64,000 nt of DNA from an uncultured Pelagibacteraceae bacterium. GTDB lineage: Bacteria > Pseudomonadota > Alphaproteobacteria > Pelagibacterales > Pelagibacteraceae. The position numbers and the translations under genes are program-made. Positions 10,190-20,167 of this stretch are shown here, piece by piece. A model generated the notes under the pieces. That model was not told the origin of the DNA, ran no database searches, and saw nothing but the letters and a program-made list of their open reading frames with translations. The stretch covers positions 1 through 64,000 of the forward strand of contig CACDPY010000002.1 in assembly GCA_902554765.1 (NCBI GenBank), written 5' to 3'. The number at the start of each line of letters is the position of its first letter. Position 1 is the stretch's first letter.

Positions 10190-11359
10190 CTATTTTAAAA
10201 AAATGCTTGTTTTATCAGTTTTTTCCCAAGAAAATGAACCATCTTCCTCTGGTATTCTTCCAAAATGCCCATATGCAGATGTTTTTTCATATATAGGTTT
10301 ATTTAAGTTTAACATTTCTCTAATACCTCTAGGACTTAAATCAAAATTTTCTGATATTTTTTCTACAATAAATTTATTCTTATTCAAATCTTTATCAAAC
10401 AAGTCAACATAAACTGAAAGTGGTTTAGATACACCAATCGCATAAGCTAATTGTATTAAGCATTTATCAGCTATTTTTGATGCTACAATATTTTTTGCAA
10501 TATATCTTGCAGCGTAAGCTGCAGATCTATCCACTTTAGTGGGATCTTTTCCAGAAAAAGCTCCACCACCATGGGGTGCGGCACCACCATAGGTATCAAC
10601 TATAATTTTCCTTCCTGTCAAACCACAGTCTCCATCTGGGCCACCAATAACAAAATTTCCAGTTGGATTTACGTAAAATTCGTCTTCATTAAAATCTTTA
10701 AGAAAGTTTTCTGGGATTGATTTTAGCATGTATGGCCTTAATAAATCTCTTACTTGTGCTTGATTTACATCAGCTGAATGTTGGGATGATATTACAACAG
10801 ATTTTATTTTAGTTGGTTTACCATCAACATATTCAAAAGTAACTTGGCTTTTAGAATCAGGTTCGATATTTTTAAGTTTACCTAATTTTCTATCTTGAGC
10901 CATTAATCTTAAAATTTTATGTGAATAATGAATTGGCGCTGGCATTAATACATCAGTTTCATTACATGCATAACCAAACATAATTCCTTGATCACCTGCA
11001 CCTTCGTCTTTATTCCCTGAAGAATCTACTCCCATTGCAATATCAGCTGATTGGGAATGTAAGTGACTTTCAATTTTCGTTGCGTCTTTCCATGTAAAGC
11101 CATCTTGATCGTAGCCAATATCCTTAATACAATTTCTTACTTTTTCTATTAACTTATCTTTTTTAATCTCAGGACCTCTTACTTCTCCAGCCAAAACAAC
11201 TTTATTCGTTGTTGTAAGCGTTTCACATGCAACTCTTGAAAATGGATCTGTTGATAAATAACTGTCCACCACCATATCTGAAATTCTATCAGAAACTTTA
11301 TCTGGATGGCCCTCAGATACAGACTCACTTGTAAAAAGATAATTTTTTAGATTACTCAT
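10190..11359 (-). CDS. metK: S-adenosylmethionine synthetase
   Basis: MetK makes S-adenosylmethionine from methionine and ATP. The 389-residue protein has the family start [20 protein letters not shown] with the ATP-binding His, the [12 protein letters not shown] hexapeptide region, the [20 protein letters not shown] loop and the C-terminal [13 protein letters not shown] segment. Its start overlaps the lnt stop by 8 bp, so it is translated from the phoH-ybeY-lnt transcript. I found no SAM riboswitch, and none would fit at this junction. Confidence 0.97.
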   Translation of the reverse strand: MSNLKNYLFTSESVSEGHPDKVSDRISDMVVDSYLSTDPFSRVACETLTTTNKVVLAGEVRGPEIKKDKLIEKVRNCIKDIGYDQDGFTWKDATKIESHLHSQSADIAMGVDSSGNKDEGAGDQGIMFGYACNETDVLMPAPIHYSHKILRLMAQDRKLGKLKNIEPDSKSQVTFEYVDGKPTKIKSVVISSQHSADVNQAQVRDLLRPYMLKSIPENFLKDFNEDEFYVNPTGNFVIGGPDGDCGLTGRKIIVDTYGGAAPHGGGAFSGKDPTKVDRSAAYAARYIAKNIVASKIADKCLIQLAYAIGVSKPLSVYVDLFDKDLNKNKFIVEKISENFDLSPRGIREMLNLNKPIYEKTSAYGHFGRIPEEDGSFSWEKTDKTSIFLK

Positions 11360-12905
11360 TTCTGAATTTATTAAATGAAAATATTAAAAAAATATACAAT
11401 AAAATTAATAATCCAAAAATTTTATTTCCATATTTAGAAAATATTGTTGGTTGTATTTTCTTAGTTTGTTCAAGTTCTACATAACCCGATTGACCAAACT
11501 CAACACTTTGTTCAATATAACCTAAAGGGTTTACTACTGCTGCAACCCCATTATTCGCCGAACGTACTAAATATTTTCCACTCTCAATTGCTCTAAAAAC
11601 ACTGTGGACAAAATGCTGTTTAGGCCCAATTGATTGACCAAACCATCCATCCTCAGAAATATTAATAATTAAATCAAAATTTGAATCATCAAATAATTTA
11701 CCTGAATAAATTATTTCATAACAAATTAGTGGCAAAATCCTTATAGATGAGTTTTTATATTTTATCTCAATTATTTCTCTACTATCTCCACCTGTAAAAG
11801 ATTGATAATTATTAGTTAAAGATTTTAAACCAATTCTTCTTAAAATATTTTCAAAAGGTAAAAATTCACCAAAGGGAACTAAATTAATCTTATTATAAGT
11901 ACTCAATAGTTCCAATTTATTGTCATAAACAGAAAAGGAATTAAAATAATCTTGAGACCCACTTCTTGCAGATTGGCTATTAGTTCCAATAATTATAAAA
12001 TGATTTTCATTAAATTTTTTTTCAAATAATTTTCTGTATTGAATTATATCTTCTTGTAAAATATCTGGAAACATTCCCTCTGGCCAAACAAAAATTGTCT
12101 TTTCGCTAACATTAGGATTGCTTATCTCAATTAAATCTTCAATAATTGATTCTGGTTCTACATTTGAATAAAATCTTTCAAGAGGAATATTGGAGCCAAT
12201 AACTCTTACTTTAAAATCATTATCTACTTTAGCTGCTTCGATAAACTTTTTTTTGTAATACAAGCCATGTGTATAAAAAAATATTACATTTATAAGAAAA
12301 AAAAGACTTAAAAATATATCTATCCTTTTTTTTCGCAGAATGAAAATTGCTGGACTCGTAAATAATGAAATACAAAATAAATTAAACCCATAAGTTCCAA
12401 TTTTGGAAGTTATGCTTAAAATTTCCAGCTGATTTGAAAAACTATAGGCAATTAAATTCCATGGAAAACCAGTTAAAATTGAACCCCTAATAAATTCTAT
12501 GAGTCCAAAAATTAACGAAAAAAATAAAAAAGAACTTAAAAAATTTTTTGGTTTTAAGATTATAAAAATAAGTGAGATAGAGCCATAAAATAAGGCTAAG
12601 AAAGATGGTATCAAAATTATAGTTAAAGGAATTAAAAAATTAAAACTTTGATCAAATGTTAAGGAAATTGATATCCAATACAAATTTGTAGCAAAATAAC
12701 CAAACCCAAACAACCATCCATAAATAAAAAATAGTTTTTTTGTTTTGTGTTCATGAGTTTTTTTAAACAGAAATAAAAAGAAACAACTAAAAGTTAAAAA
12801 ATTTATTATTAAATAATTAAATGGCGGTAAACTTAAAGATGTTACCATGCCTAAAATAACTAAAAATATAAATTCAATATAAAATTTTTTATTCAATTTA
12901 ATCAA
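11352..12905 (-). CDS. lnt: apolipoprotein N-acyltransferase
   Basis: Lnt adds the third acyl chain to the N-terminal cysteine of lipoproteins at the inner membrane. The 517-residue protein has about seven hydrophobic segments (roughly residues 8-215 plus a C-terminal one near 490-510) around a nitrilase-type periplasmic domain. The Glu-Lys-Cys catalytic residues are in [22 protein letters not shown] and [11 protein letters not shown]. It overlaps ybeY by 8 bp and metK by 8 bp. The corC/ybeX gene that often precedes lnt is not here. Its lipoprotein clients include the LptE, BON and DUF3576 proteins in this window. Confidence 0.94.
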   Translation of the reverse strand: MIKLNKKFYIEFIFLVILGMVTSLSLPPFNYLIINFLTFSCFFLFLFKKTHEHKTKKLFFIYGWLFGFGYFATNLYWISISLTFDQSFNFLIPLTIILIPSFLALFYGSISLIFIILKPKNFLSSFLFFSLIFGLIEFIRGSILTGFPWNLIAYSFSNQLEILSITSKIGTYGFNLFCISLFTSPAIFILRKKRIDIFLSLFFLINVIFFYTHGLYYKKKFIEAAKVDNDFKVRVIGSNIPLERFYSNVEPESIIEDLIEISNPNVSEKTIFVWPEGMFPDILQEDIIQYRKLFEKKFNENHFIIIGTNSQSARSGSQDYFNSFSVYDNKLELLSTYNKINLVPFGEFLPFENILRRIGLKSLTNNYQSFTGGDSREIIEIKYKNSSIRILPLICYEIIYSGKLFDDSNFDLIINISEDGWFGQSIGPKQHFVHSVFRAIESGKYLVRSANNGVAAVVNPLGYIEQSVEFGQSGYVELEQTKKIQPTIFSKYGNKIFGLLILLYIFLIFSFNKFRNE

Positions 12906-13359
12906 ACTTTGAAATTACTGTGCTATATATTAGCTCTTCTTCTTTTAACATTCTTTTATAATCTTTATTTTTTGTATGATCAAAATTCAAGAGATGAAGA
13001 AAACCATGAATAAAAATTTTTATCAACTTTTCGTTGAAAGATTTAAGTTTTTGAGATTTAGGCTTATCTATAAAATTATAACTTATTATAATATCTCCAA
13101 GATAAGTTTTTTTTGAAATTTTAAGTTTTTTGCTAAATGGGAATGATAATATATCAGTAGATCTATTTTTATTCCTAAAATTTTTATTCAATTTTTTAAT
13201 GTTTTTATTATTTGAAAGTAACAATGTAAGACTTATTTTTTTATTAATAAATTTATATTTTTTAGGAAATGATTTACAAATTTTGCTAAAAAATAATTCT
13301 TTCTTCTTAAGTCTTTTAGACCAAGCCTTCTCATTAGAGAAGACGTTAACATTAATCAT
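12898..13359 (-). CDS. ybeY: endoribonuclease/rRNA maturation factor YbeY
   Basis: YbeY is a zinc-dependent factor in 16S rRNA 3'-end maturation and ribosome quality control. The 153-residue product carries the metal-binding signature HGFLHLLNFDH (three histidines) near residues 121-131 and the upstream NKNFRNKNRSTDILSFPF segment. It overlaps both phoH (8 bp) and lnt (8 bp), the common phoH-ybeY-lnt arrangement. Confidence 0.92.
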   Translation of the reverse strand: MINVNVFSNEKAWSKRLKKKELFFSKICKSFPKKYKFINKKISLTLLLSNNKNIKKLNKNFRNKNRSTDILSFPFSKKLKISKKTYLGDIIISYNFIDKPKSQKLKSFNEKLIKIFIHGFLHLLNFDHTKNKDYKRMLKEEELIYSTVISKFD

Positions 13360-14347
13360 TTTTAGAGTAAGCTTTTACTATTTTAGATACCAATGGATGT
13401 CGAACAACATCTGAATGATCAAAATCAATAACTGCTATTTCATTTAAATGCCCTAAGAGTTCTTTAGATCTTACTAAACCAGACATATTCTTATTAGGCA
13501 AATCAATTTGCGTTGGATCTCCGTTTACCACAATTTTAGAATTCTCACCAATACGAGTTAAGAACATCTTAATTTGTGTATCGGTTGCATTTTGTGCCTC
13601 ATCTAAAATAGCAAATGAATTTTTTAAAGTTCGTCCTCTCATGAAAGCTAGTGGAGCAATTTCGATATCACCAATTTCTATCATTCTCTGTATTTTTTCA
13701 AAATCAAAAAGATCGTAAAGAGAGTCATATAAAGGTCTTAGATAAGGATCAACTTTTTCTTTCATATCGCCAGGTAAAAAACCTAAACGTTCTCCAGCTT
13801 CAACCGCTGGTCTTGACAAAATTATTCTCTCAATTTTTTTTTCTAATAACATAGTTAGACCAACCGCTACTGCTAAAAAAGTTTTGCCTGTTCCAGCTGG
13901 ACCTGCTGAAATAATAATATCACTTTGCCTTAAAGCTCTAACATATCCTTTTTGTTTTTCAGATCTCGGTATTATGGATTTTTTTGGAGTTTTAATAATA
14001 TCAGTAATATTATTATTTTTTACTTTTTCATTAATCATAAAATTATCTACAGATGAAATTATATCTTTATTTTCTATAGTTCCATTGTTAATAAATTGAT
14101 TAGCTAAAAATTTAATTGCATTTTTTACAATCTCATTTGTTTTAGAATTTGATTTGATTAAAATAGAATTTCCTCTTGAGTATAGATTAGACTTAGTAAT
14201 TTTCTCCAATTCTTTTAAATTTTTATTAAATTCTCCTACTACTCCCATCAATAATTCATTGTCATGAAAAATAACACTTAAAGAATCATTTTCTGAATAA
14301 ACAAATTTGAGAGATTGATCTATATTTTTTTTAATTAAACCACTCAA
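13352..14347 (-). CDS. ybeZ: PhoH-like ATPase (YbeZ)
   Basis: This is a PhoH-family P-loop ATPase that works with YbeY in RNA metabolism. The 331-residue protein has Walker A GPAGTGKTFLAVA (about 153-165), Walker B SFAILDEAQNAT and the conserved RPAVEAGERLGFLPGDMKEK segment. The N-terminal 110 residues form the usual small domain. It lies 3 bp downstream of miaB in a miaB-phoH-ybeY-lnt operon. Confidence 0.93.
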   Translation of the reverse strand: MSGLIKKNIDQSLKFVYSENDSLSVIFHDNELLMGVVGEFNKNLKELEKITKSNLYSRGNSILIKSNSKTNEIVKNAIKFLANQFINNGTIENKDIISSVDNFMINEKVKNNNITDIIKTPKKSIIPRSEKQKGYVRALRQSDIIISAGPAGTGKTFLAVAVGLTMLLEKKIERIILSRPAVEAGERLGFLPGDMKEKVDPYLRPLYDSLYDLFDFEKIQRMIEIGDIEIAPLAFMRGRTLKNSFAILDEAQNATDTQIKMFLTRIGENSKIVVNGDPTQIDLPNKNMSGLVRSKELLGHLNEIAVIDFDHSDVVRHPLVSKIVKAYSKND

Positions 14348-14350
14348 TTT

Positions 14351-15679
14351 CTAAGCTACCTTTTGATTTGAATCATTAATTTTTTCCCCAAATAAAGTGC
14401 TTCTATTGCTATGTTTTATTTTAACTTGCACAATTTTACCAATATCATTTTTATTACCATTAAATATCACTGATGTCATATATTCTGAACGACCAAAAAC
14501 TTGGGTTTTATCTTCTGTAAAATTCTCAGCTAAAACATTTATATACTTACTCTCAAGATTTTTATTCATTGTCATTTGATTTTCAAATAACAAATTTTGA
14601 ATTTTTTCTAATCTTTCTATCAAAATACTTTTATCAATTAAGCCCAGATTTGAAGCAACCGTTCCTGGTCTTGGGCTAAAAATAAAAGAATAAGAGTTAA
14701 TAAACTTAATTTTTTTGATTAGATTAAGTGTATCGTCAAAATCTTTTTTATTTTCTCCAGGATAACCAATAATAAAATCACTGGAAAATTCAACGTTTGA
14801 GTTTATTTCCTTAAGACTATCAAATATCCTGAAATATTCATTTATCGTATGTTTTCTATTCATGAGATTTAAAATTCTATTTGATCCACTTTGCACGGGC
14901 AAATGAACTAATGGCATCAATTTTTTAGAATATTTATATATGTCTATTAGATCATCTGTCATGTCTCTTGGATGTGATGTTGTGTACCTAATCCTTTCTA
15001 CACTATCTAATTTTTCAATTTCTAATATCAAATCAGATAATTTATGATTTTTGTTTTTATATGCATTCACATTTTGCCCTAGTAAAATTATTTCTTTAGC
15101 ACCTTTATCAATTAAATACTTTGCTTCATCTAAAATTTGATTAAATGGTCTAGAATATTCTGGACCTCTTGTGAAAGGGACTACACAAAAATGGCAAAAT
15201 TTATCACATCCTTCTTGAATTGTTAAAAAAGATGAAACTTTTCCAGAATTATTTTTTATTTTATCGAAATATTCAAATTTAGAAATTGGATCAAATTCAG
15301 TAACTTCAAATTTTTTCTTTTTTTTTATATGATCTAAAATCGTATCATTTATTTTATGATAAGATTGTGGGCCTATTATCAAGTCTATATAGGGCTCTCG
15401 TTTTAACATTTCTTCATTTTCTGCTTGTGCAACACACCCTGTGATTATGACTAACGGTTTTTCTTTAGATCTAAAAATTTTTTTAACCCTTCCAATTTCA
15501 TGATAAACTTTTTCTTTTGCTTTGTCTCTTATATGACATGTGTTTAAAAGATAGCAATTCGCATCCTCATATTTTTCAGTTTTTTGAAAACCGATCTTTT
15601 TAACAGCATCAAATATTCTATTTGAGTCATATTCATTCATTTGACAACCAAATGTTTTGATAAATATTTTTTGCGTCAT
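14351..15679 (-). CDS. miaB: tRNA-2-methylthio-N6-dimethylallyladenosine synthase MiaB
   Basis: MiaB is a radical-SAM methylthiotransferase that modifies A37 of tRNAs reading UNN codons. The 442-residue protein has an N-terminal MTTase domain with cluster-binding cysteines (TFGCQMNEYDS, LNTCHIRDKA, ITGCVAQAE), a radical-SAM CxxxCxxC in GCDKFCHFCVVPFTRG, and a C-terminal TRAM domain (about 370-435). It overlaps the fur stop by 4 bp. The substrate modification requires MiaA, which is not in this window. Confidence 0.96.
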   Translation of the reverse strand: MTQKIFIKTFGCQMNEYDSNRIFDAVKKIGFQKTEKYEDANCYLLNTCHIRDKAKEKVYHEIGRVKKIFRSKEKPLVIITGCVAQAENEEMLKREPYIDLIIGPQSYHKINDTILDHIKKKKKFEVTEFDPISKFEYFDKIKNNSGKVSSFLTIQEGCDKFCHFCVVPFTRGPEYSRPFNQILDEAKYLIDKGAKEIILLGQNVNAYKNKNHKLSDLILEIEKLDSVERIRYTTSHPRDMTDDLIDIYKYSKKLMPLVHLPVQSGSNRILNLMNRKHTINEYFRIFDSLKEINSNVEFSSDFIIGYPGENKKDFDDTLNLIKKIKFINSYSFIFSPRPGTVASNLGLIDKSILIERLEKIQNLLFENQMTMNKNLESKYINVLAENFTEDKTQVFGRSEYMTSVIFNGNKNDIGKIVQVKIKHSNRSTLFGEKINDSNQKVA

Positions 15680-16098
15680 TTCTTAGGATTTTTTTTAATC
15701 CCATATAATTCTAATTTATGGTCTACCAGAGTATATCCATATTTTTCTGCAACTTTTTTTTGAAGTTTTTCAATTTCATCATCTACAAATTCTATGATTT
15801 CACCTGATTTAATATCAATTAAATGATCGTGGTGTCCCTCATTTAACTCTTCATATCTAGCTTTACCACCCTTGAATTCGTGTTTAGTCAGGATGCCCGA
15901 CTCCTCAAATAATTTTACAGTTCTATAAACAGTTGCTATGCTTATTTTGGGATCTATTTTTGATACTCTATTATACAACTCATCAACATCTGGATGATCA
16001 GATGCTTCAGACATAACTTTTGCAATTATTCTTCTTTGGTCTGTTAGCTTAACGCCTTTTGATAAACATTTTTGTTCAATAGTATCTGACATATTCAA
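15676..16098 (-). CDS. fur: Fur/Mur-type metal-dependent transcriptional regulator
   Basis: This 140-residue Fur-family repressor has a winged-helix domain (about 10-85; TDQRRIIAKVM, ISIATVYRTVKLFEESGI) and a dimerisation domain with the metal motif GHHDHLIDI. The CxxC structural zinc sites are absent, as is common in alphaproteobacterial Fur/Mur proteins, which may sense manganese as much as iron. It is embedded in tsaB-fur-miaB with 2-bp and overlapping junctions. The window also holds an Irr-like paralogue at its left edge, so two arms of alphaproteobacterial iron control are represented. Confidence 0.9.
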   Translation of the reverse strand: MNMSDTIEQKCLSKGVKLTDQRRIIAKVMSEASDHPDVDELYNRVSKIDPKISIATVYRTVKLFEESGILTKHEFKGGKARYEELNEGHHDHLIDIKSGEIIEFVDDEIEKLQKKVAEKYGYTLVDHKLELYGIKKNPKK

Positions 16099-16100
16099 TT

Positions 16101-16487
16101 TTAACTTATATAAATAGGATTAATCAAATTTTTTTTTACCCCAAATTTATCGCACAGATTAGGAATATTTTCATATTTTATTTTTTCTTCACCCTGAAAA
16201 TCTTTAAAACTATAACAATAATAATCAATTTTCATTGTTAAATGTATTGCTTTTATTGTGGAAAGAGAATTTCTTATTCCAGCAAAACTACCTGGTCCTC
16301 TATTAACATAAATTATTGAGACATCTCCCAAATAAAGATTTTTTGATTTCAAAAAATCATTTATTAAAATTATCATTTTTTCAAAATTAACTTTAGTATT
16401 TTCATGCGTAATACTATATTTAGTATCTTTAGTAACTATCATGAAAAAAATATTTTTCTTTGCCGCATCAATTATAAGCTTATTCAT
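16101..16487 (-). CDS. tsaB: tRNA threonylcarbamoyladenosine synthesis protein TsaB (short form)
   Basis: TsaB is the non-catalytic partner of TsaD in making t6A37 of tRNA. The diagnostic segment NRGPGSFAGIRNSLSTIKAI is present, as is the N-terminal strand MNKLIIDAAKKNIFF and a typical PIYIS C-terminus. I use the start complementing 16485-16487 (128 residues), since it places the usual IDxS-like strand at the N-terminus; an ATG 24 bp upstream is also open. Typical TsaB is about 210-230 residues, so the C-terminal domain is strongly reduced. The 5' end overlaps the divergent deacetylase gene by 47 bp. No rimI separates it from fur. Confidence 0.82.
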   Translation of the reverse strand: MNKLIIDAAKKNIFFMIVTKDTKYSITHENTKVNFEKMIILINDFLKSKNLYLGDVSIIYVNRGPGSFAGIRNSLSTIKAIHLTMKIDYYCYSFKDFQGEEKIKYENIPNLCDKFGVKKNLINPIYIS

Positions 16488-17490
16488 TTTACAATTATCT
16501 ATTTTTAACAATTCTAATTCAGAAGAAAATAATAGTAAATCTTTTTCAAATGATAATGGTGTATTATCTTTAATGTATCACCGATTTAATGAAAACAAGT
16601 ATCCATCAACAAATATAAGAATGAATATTTTTGATGAACAAATGAAAACAATTAAAAATCTTGAATATGAATTCTATGATCCTAATCTTTTTGAAAAAGA
16701 ATTTGATAAAGTAAAAGAAAAAAAGAAGATTCTAATAACTATTGATGATGGGTTTCAATCTTTTTATAAAGAGGCATGGCCATACTTAAAAAAAAATAAT
16801 ATCCCATTTATTTTATTTATTTCAACAGAGCCTGTTGGCAAAAATGGTTATATGTCATGGGAACAAATTTTAGAAATTGAAAATTCCAAGTTAGGTGTAA
16901 TTGGACATCATTCACATACTCATAAGTATCTTATTGATATGACGAATGAAAATTTTATTAAAGATATCGAAACTGCTAGTAGAATTTTTAAGGATAAATT
17001 AGGATATGTTCCTACTATATTTTCTTATCCTTTTGGTGAATATTCAAAGTTTATGAAAGATTATATTTCTAAAAAATTTTCAATAGCTTTTGGACAACAT
17101 TCTGGTGTAATTGATTTAAATAAAGATAAGTATGAATTACCAAGATTTCCAATTAATGAAAAATATGGTGATCTAAAAAGATTTAAGTCTGTCATTAACT
17201 ATAGTCCATTAGAGTATCAAATTATTTTACCAGAACAAAAAAAAATAAATGACCAAAATAACCCACCAGATTTAGTTATTAAATTTTTTAAAGAACAAAA
17301 AAATATTAAAAATATTACCTGCTATTCAAATGATGGTGGCGAATGGAAAAAAACAAATTTAAATTTTGAAAAAAATTTTATGAAAGTAAAGTTTGATGAT
17401 AAATTTATTCCAAGAAGAGGAAGAATCAATTGTTCGTTAAATGATAATGGAAAATGGCGTTGGCTAGGCACTCAATTCACAATAAGATAA
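16441..17490 (+). CDS. secreted polysaccharide deacetylase-family protein (NodB homology)
   Basis: The 349-residue protein begins with a clear signal peptide (MKKIFFFAASIISLFILQLS). A NodB-type deacetylase domain follows at about 40-240: LMYHRFN, the catalytic Asp pair TIDDGFQSF (Asp102, Asp103), and the metal-binding GHHSHTH (156-161). The C-terminal 100 residues form a separate beta-rich region (NDGGEWKKTNLNF, DNGKWRWLGTQF). Likely action is metal-dependent N- or O-deacetylation of an envelope polysaccharide or peptidoglycan. Its start lies inside the divergent tsaB gene, and the 3' end converges on the Bax-like gene with a 1-bp gap. Confidence 0.85.
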   Translation: MKKIFFFAASIISLFILQLSIFNNSNSEENNSKSFSNDNGVLSLMYHRFNENKYPSTNIRMNIFDEQMKTIKNLEYEFYDPNLFEKEFDKVKEKKKILITIDDGFQSFYKEAWPYLKKNNIPFILFISTEPVGKNGYMSWEQILEIENSKLGVIGHHSHTHKYLIDMTNENFIKDIETASRIFKDKLGYVPTIFSYPFGEYSKFMKDYISKKFSIAFGQHSGVIDLNKDKYELPRFPINEKYGDLKRFKSVINYSPLEYQIILPEQKKINDQNNPPDLVIKFFKEQKNIKNITCYSNDGGEWKKTNLNFEKNFMKVKFDDKFIPRRGRINCSLNDNGKWRWLGTQFTIR

Positions 17491-17491
17491 A

Positions 17492-18565
17492 TTAAATTAA
17501 GCTTTCAAGAGTAATGCTTGAAGGAAGTAATTTTGCGTCATCAAAATCTTTTAAATTATTTTGTTTAATTATTTTTTGTAACACTTCAACGTATTGATTA
17601 CCTGTTTCAGCATACTCATTAAGATATTTTGCTAAAATAAGGCTATCTAATGGTTTCCCTTGATCTCTAAGTTCTGCTCTTGCCTTTCTAAATTCCCTAT
17701 ATGTTGAATGCGTATTAATATTTCTTTGATACGCTCTTACTGAAGCTTGTAACACATTAAACCTCATAACTTTATGACCTTCATTTTTATCTGCCTCTTT
17801 AGGTTTTAAACCCTCTCCAGACCAAGTCCATTGTCCAAAAAGTGCATTCCCTTCTTGTGCGAACCTTGAAGTTCCCCATCCAGTTTCTTTTGCAGCTTGA
17901 GCTATAGCAAGTGAAACTGGAACTTCGTCCATTCTTGTTTTTAATGTTGATAGATCTTTTGATGGAACGCCGTATTGTTTATATTTTTTATCTAACCATT
18001 TTTTTTCAATATTGGAATTATGACTCTTGTTGATAATACTAAAAAGCTTTTTTCTATCTAATTTTATATTATTATTTTCCTTTAATATTAAAGGTAATAC
18101 AATTTGAATAAAAAGATCTTTTCTTTTTTTTGTATTTTCAATCATTCTTATTTCTTGAGGTAATAAAGTTAAAGCTACTGGTTTAACTAGTTTATTTTTT
18201 CTTACGTCATCTAGTCTATAATCTGTGTCTTCAAATAATTGCTTTATAGTAGATGCATCAAGTCTTACTGTATCGGTCTCTAAATCGTTTAAACTGAAGA
18301 TATCAACTAATAATTCAGTCTCATCAAAAGTTCCATCTTCATTTTTGCCTCCATACTTATCATTATTTAGGGTATAGGCTAAAACAACCTTTGAATTATT
18401 CTTAAATTCTTTATTTTCTTTATCAGCAAAATCGATAATTAATGGCATTGAATAAAAGAAAAACATAACAATCAATGAGCCTATAAAAATTCTTGGTAAA
18501 GAACCCATTTTTTTTTGATCAAAAAATTTTAAAACTTTTATATTTTTACTAAATCCTCTTTTCAT
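17492..18565 (-). CDS. Bax-like N-acetylglucosaminidase (GH73-type)
   Basis: The 357-residue protein has an N-terminal membrane anchor (about 24-46) followed by a periplasmic domain. The C-terminal 150 residues match the Bax/FlgJ-type glucosaminidase: PVSLAIAQAAKETGWGTSRF carrying the catalytic Glu, then NALFGQWTW and RAYQRNINTHSTYREFR. The expected role is peptidoglycan remodelling at the outer face of the inner membrane. It is 3 bp from nfuA in a minus-strand run, which is probably neighbourhood rather than shared function. Confidence 0.85.
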   Translation of the reverse strand: MKRGFSKNIKVLKFFDQKKMGSLPRIFIGSLIVMFFFYSMPLIIDFADKENKEFKNNSKVVLAYTLNNDKYGGKNEDGTFDETELLVDIFSLNDLETDTVRLDASTIKQLFEDTDYRLDDVRKNKLVKPVALTLLPQEIRMIENTKKRKDLFIQIVLPLILKENNNIKLDRKKLFSIINKSHNSNIEKKWLDKKYKQYGVPSKDLSTLKTRMDEVPVSLAIAQAAKETGWGTSRFAQEGNALFGQWTWSGEGLKPKEADKNEGHKVMRFNVLQASVRAYQRNINTHSTYREFRKARAELRDQGKPLDSLILAKYLNEYAETGNQYVEVLQKIIKQNNLKDFDDAKLLPSSITLESLI

Positions 18566-18568
18566 ATT

Positions 18569-19111
18569 TTAAACAGCTCTAACCTCTTTTACCTCTGGTA
18601 TATAATGACATAAAAGATTTTGAACACCTTGTTTTAATGTCATAGTTGAGCTTGGACATCCAGAACAACTTCCTTGTAGTTGCACCTCCACGATACCATC
18701 TTTAAAATCTTTAAATTTAATATCTCCCCCATCTTTTGCTACAGCAGGTCTAATCTTTTGATCCAAAATTTTGATAATCTTTTTTTCAATCTCAAGAAGG
18801 TCTTTTTTTGACTCATCAACTAAAGAATTTTCAATTACACATTCTTTTCCACTTGAATAAAAATCATTTATTAGAGAAATCACAATATGTTTAATCTCTT
18901 CCCATGACGTATCATCATATTTATTTATTGAAATAAAATCTTTACTTAAAAATATACCTTCAACCCCATTGACTGATAATAAATTTCTTATCAATTCATT
19001 ATTCGTTTCATCTTTTTTTGTAATTTCAAAAGAACCAGAATTTGAAACAGTTTTGCCTGGCAAAAATTTTAAAGAATTTGGGTTCGGAGTTATTTCTGTT
19101 TGAACAAACAT
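18569..19111 (-). CDS. nfuA: NfuA-type Fe-S cluster scaffold/carrier
   Basis: The 180-residue protein has an N-terminal Nfu_N domain (FVQTEITPNPNSLKFLPGK) and a C-terminal NifU-like domain (about 105-178) with the cluster-binding CxxC in QGSCSGCPSSTMTLKQGVQ. This Nfu_N plus NifU architecture is the alphaproteobacterial and mitochondrial NFU1 type, which carries 4Fe-4S clusters to apo-enzymes. Possible clients in the window are MiaB and Nth. Confidence 0.93.
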   Translation of the reverse strand: MFVQTEITPNPNSLKFLPGKTVSNSGSFEITKKDETNNELIRNLLSVNGVEGIFLSKDFISINKYDDTSWEEIKHIVISLINDFYSSGKECVIENSLVDESKKDLLEIEKKIIKILDQKIRPAVAKDGGDIKFKDFKDGIVEVQLQGSCSGCPSSTMTLKQGVQNLLCHYIPEVKEVRAV

Positions 19112-19163
19112 AATTTATATATAGCTATAAATTATAAAAATGAAACTTGTTAATAAAGAAATT

Positions 19164-20165
19164 CTAAAAACCTAGTATTTCATGAATTTTTTTAATCTTT
19201 TTTGACGCAATATCACCTGCTTTTTTTGATCCATCTAAAAGAATCTCATCTAAATAATTTTTATCATCTAATAATTTTTTAATTTCAACTGAAATGGGAA
19301 TAATTTTATCTATTAAAACTTGTGTTAAATTTTCTTTAAATTCAGAAAAATTTTTTCCTGAAAATTTATTTATTGTCTCCTCCAATTTCAAATCAGCTAA
19401 GCTTGAATAAATTCCAATTAAATTTTTTGCTTCAGGTCTCTTGTTAAGATCGTCAATTGTTGATGGCATTGGTAGAGGATCTGTTTTTGCTTTTTTAATT
19501 TTGTTGATAATCTCATCTTTTGTATCAGTTAAATTTATTCGACTTAAGTCTGATATTTCTGATTTACTCATTTTTTTCAATCCATCTTTAAGGCTCATAA
19601 TTCTCGAAAATTCTTTTTGAATTAAAGGTTCTGGTATTTTGAAAAAATCATTTGTTTTAAAATCATTATTAAATTTTTGAGCAATATCTCGACAAAGTTC
19701 TAAATGTTGTTTTTGATCCTCACCTACAGGAACATGAGTTGCATCATATAATAAGATATCAGCTGCCATTAAAACAGGATATGAGTAAAGACCAACACTT
19801 GCCTTTTCTTTATCTTTCCCAGCCTTCTCCTTAAACTGAGTCATTCTATTTAACCACCCCATTCTAGCAACACAGCTCAATATCCACGCTGCCTCTGAGT
19901 GTGCACTTACTTTTGATTGATTAAAGATAATGCTTTTTTTTGGATCAATACCACTTGCTAGAAATGTTGCAACTGTTCCACGTATATTATTGCTCAATTC
20001 CTTTGGATCTTGGTTGACGGTTATTGCGTGCAAATCCACAACACAAAAAATACAATCATTTTCATCTTCATTATTTAAATCAACAAAATTTTTAATAGCA
20101 CCTAAATAATTACCTAAATGAAGATTTCCGGTCGGCTGAACACCTGAAAAAATTTTTTTTCCCAT
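19164..20165 (-). CDS. trpS: tryptophanyl-tRNA synthetase
   Basis: TrpS charges tRNA-Trp. The 333-residue class I synthetase has the HIGH-like [17 protein letters not shown] at the N-terminus and KMSKS in [16 protein letters not shown] near residue 200. [19 protein letters not shown] is the typical substrate-binding stretch. It lies 2 bp after murJ on the same strand, an order seen in other alphaproteobacteria. Confidence 0.96.
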   Translation of the reverse strand: MGKKIFSGVQPTGNLHLGNYLGAIKNFVDLNNEDENDCIFCVVDLHAITVNQDPKELSNNIRGTVATFLASGIDPKKSIIFNQSKVSAHSEAAWILSCVARMGWLNRMTQFKEKAGKDKEKASVGLYSYPVLMAADILLYDATHVPVGEDQKQHLELCRDIAQKFNNDFKTNDFFKIPEPLIQKEFSRIMSLKDGLKKMSKSEISDLSRINLTDTKDEIINKIKKAKTDPLPMPSTIDDLNKRPEAKNLIGIYSSLADLKLEETINKFSGKNFSEFKENLTQVLIDKIIPISVEIKKLLDDKNYLDEILLDGSKKAGDIASKKIKKIHEILGF

Positions 20166-20167
20166 AA

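Noticed and set aside
9000-11400. SAM riboswitch upstream of metK
   Set aside because: metK starts inside the end of lnt with an 8-bp overlap, leaving no leader, and no riboswitch-like structure was seen.
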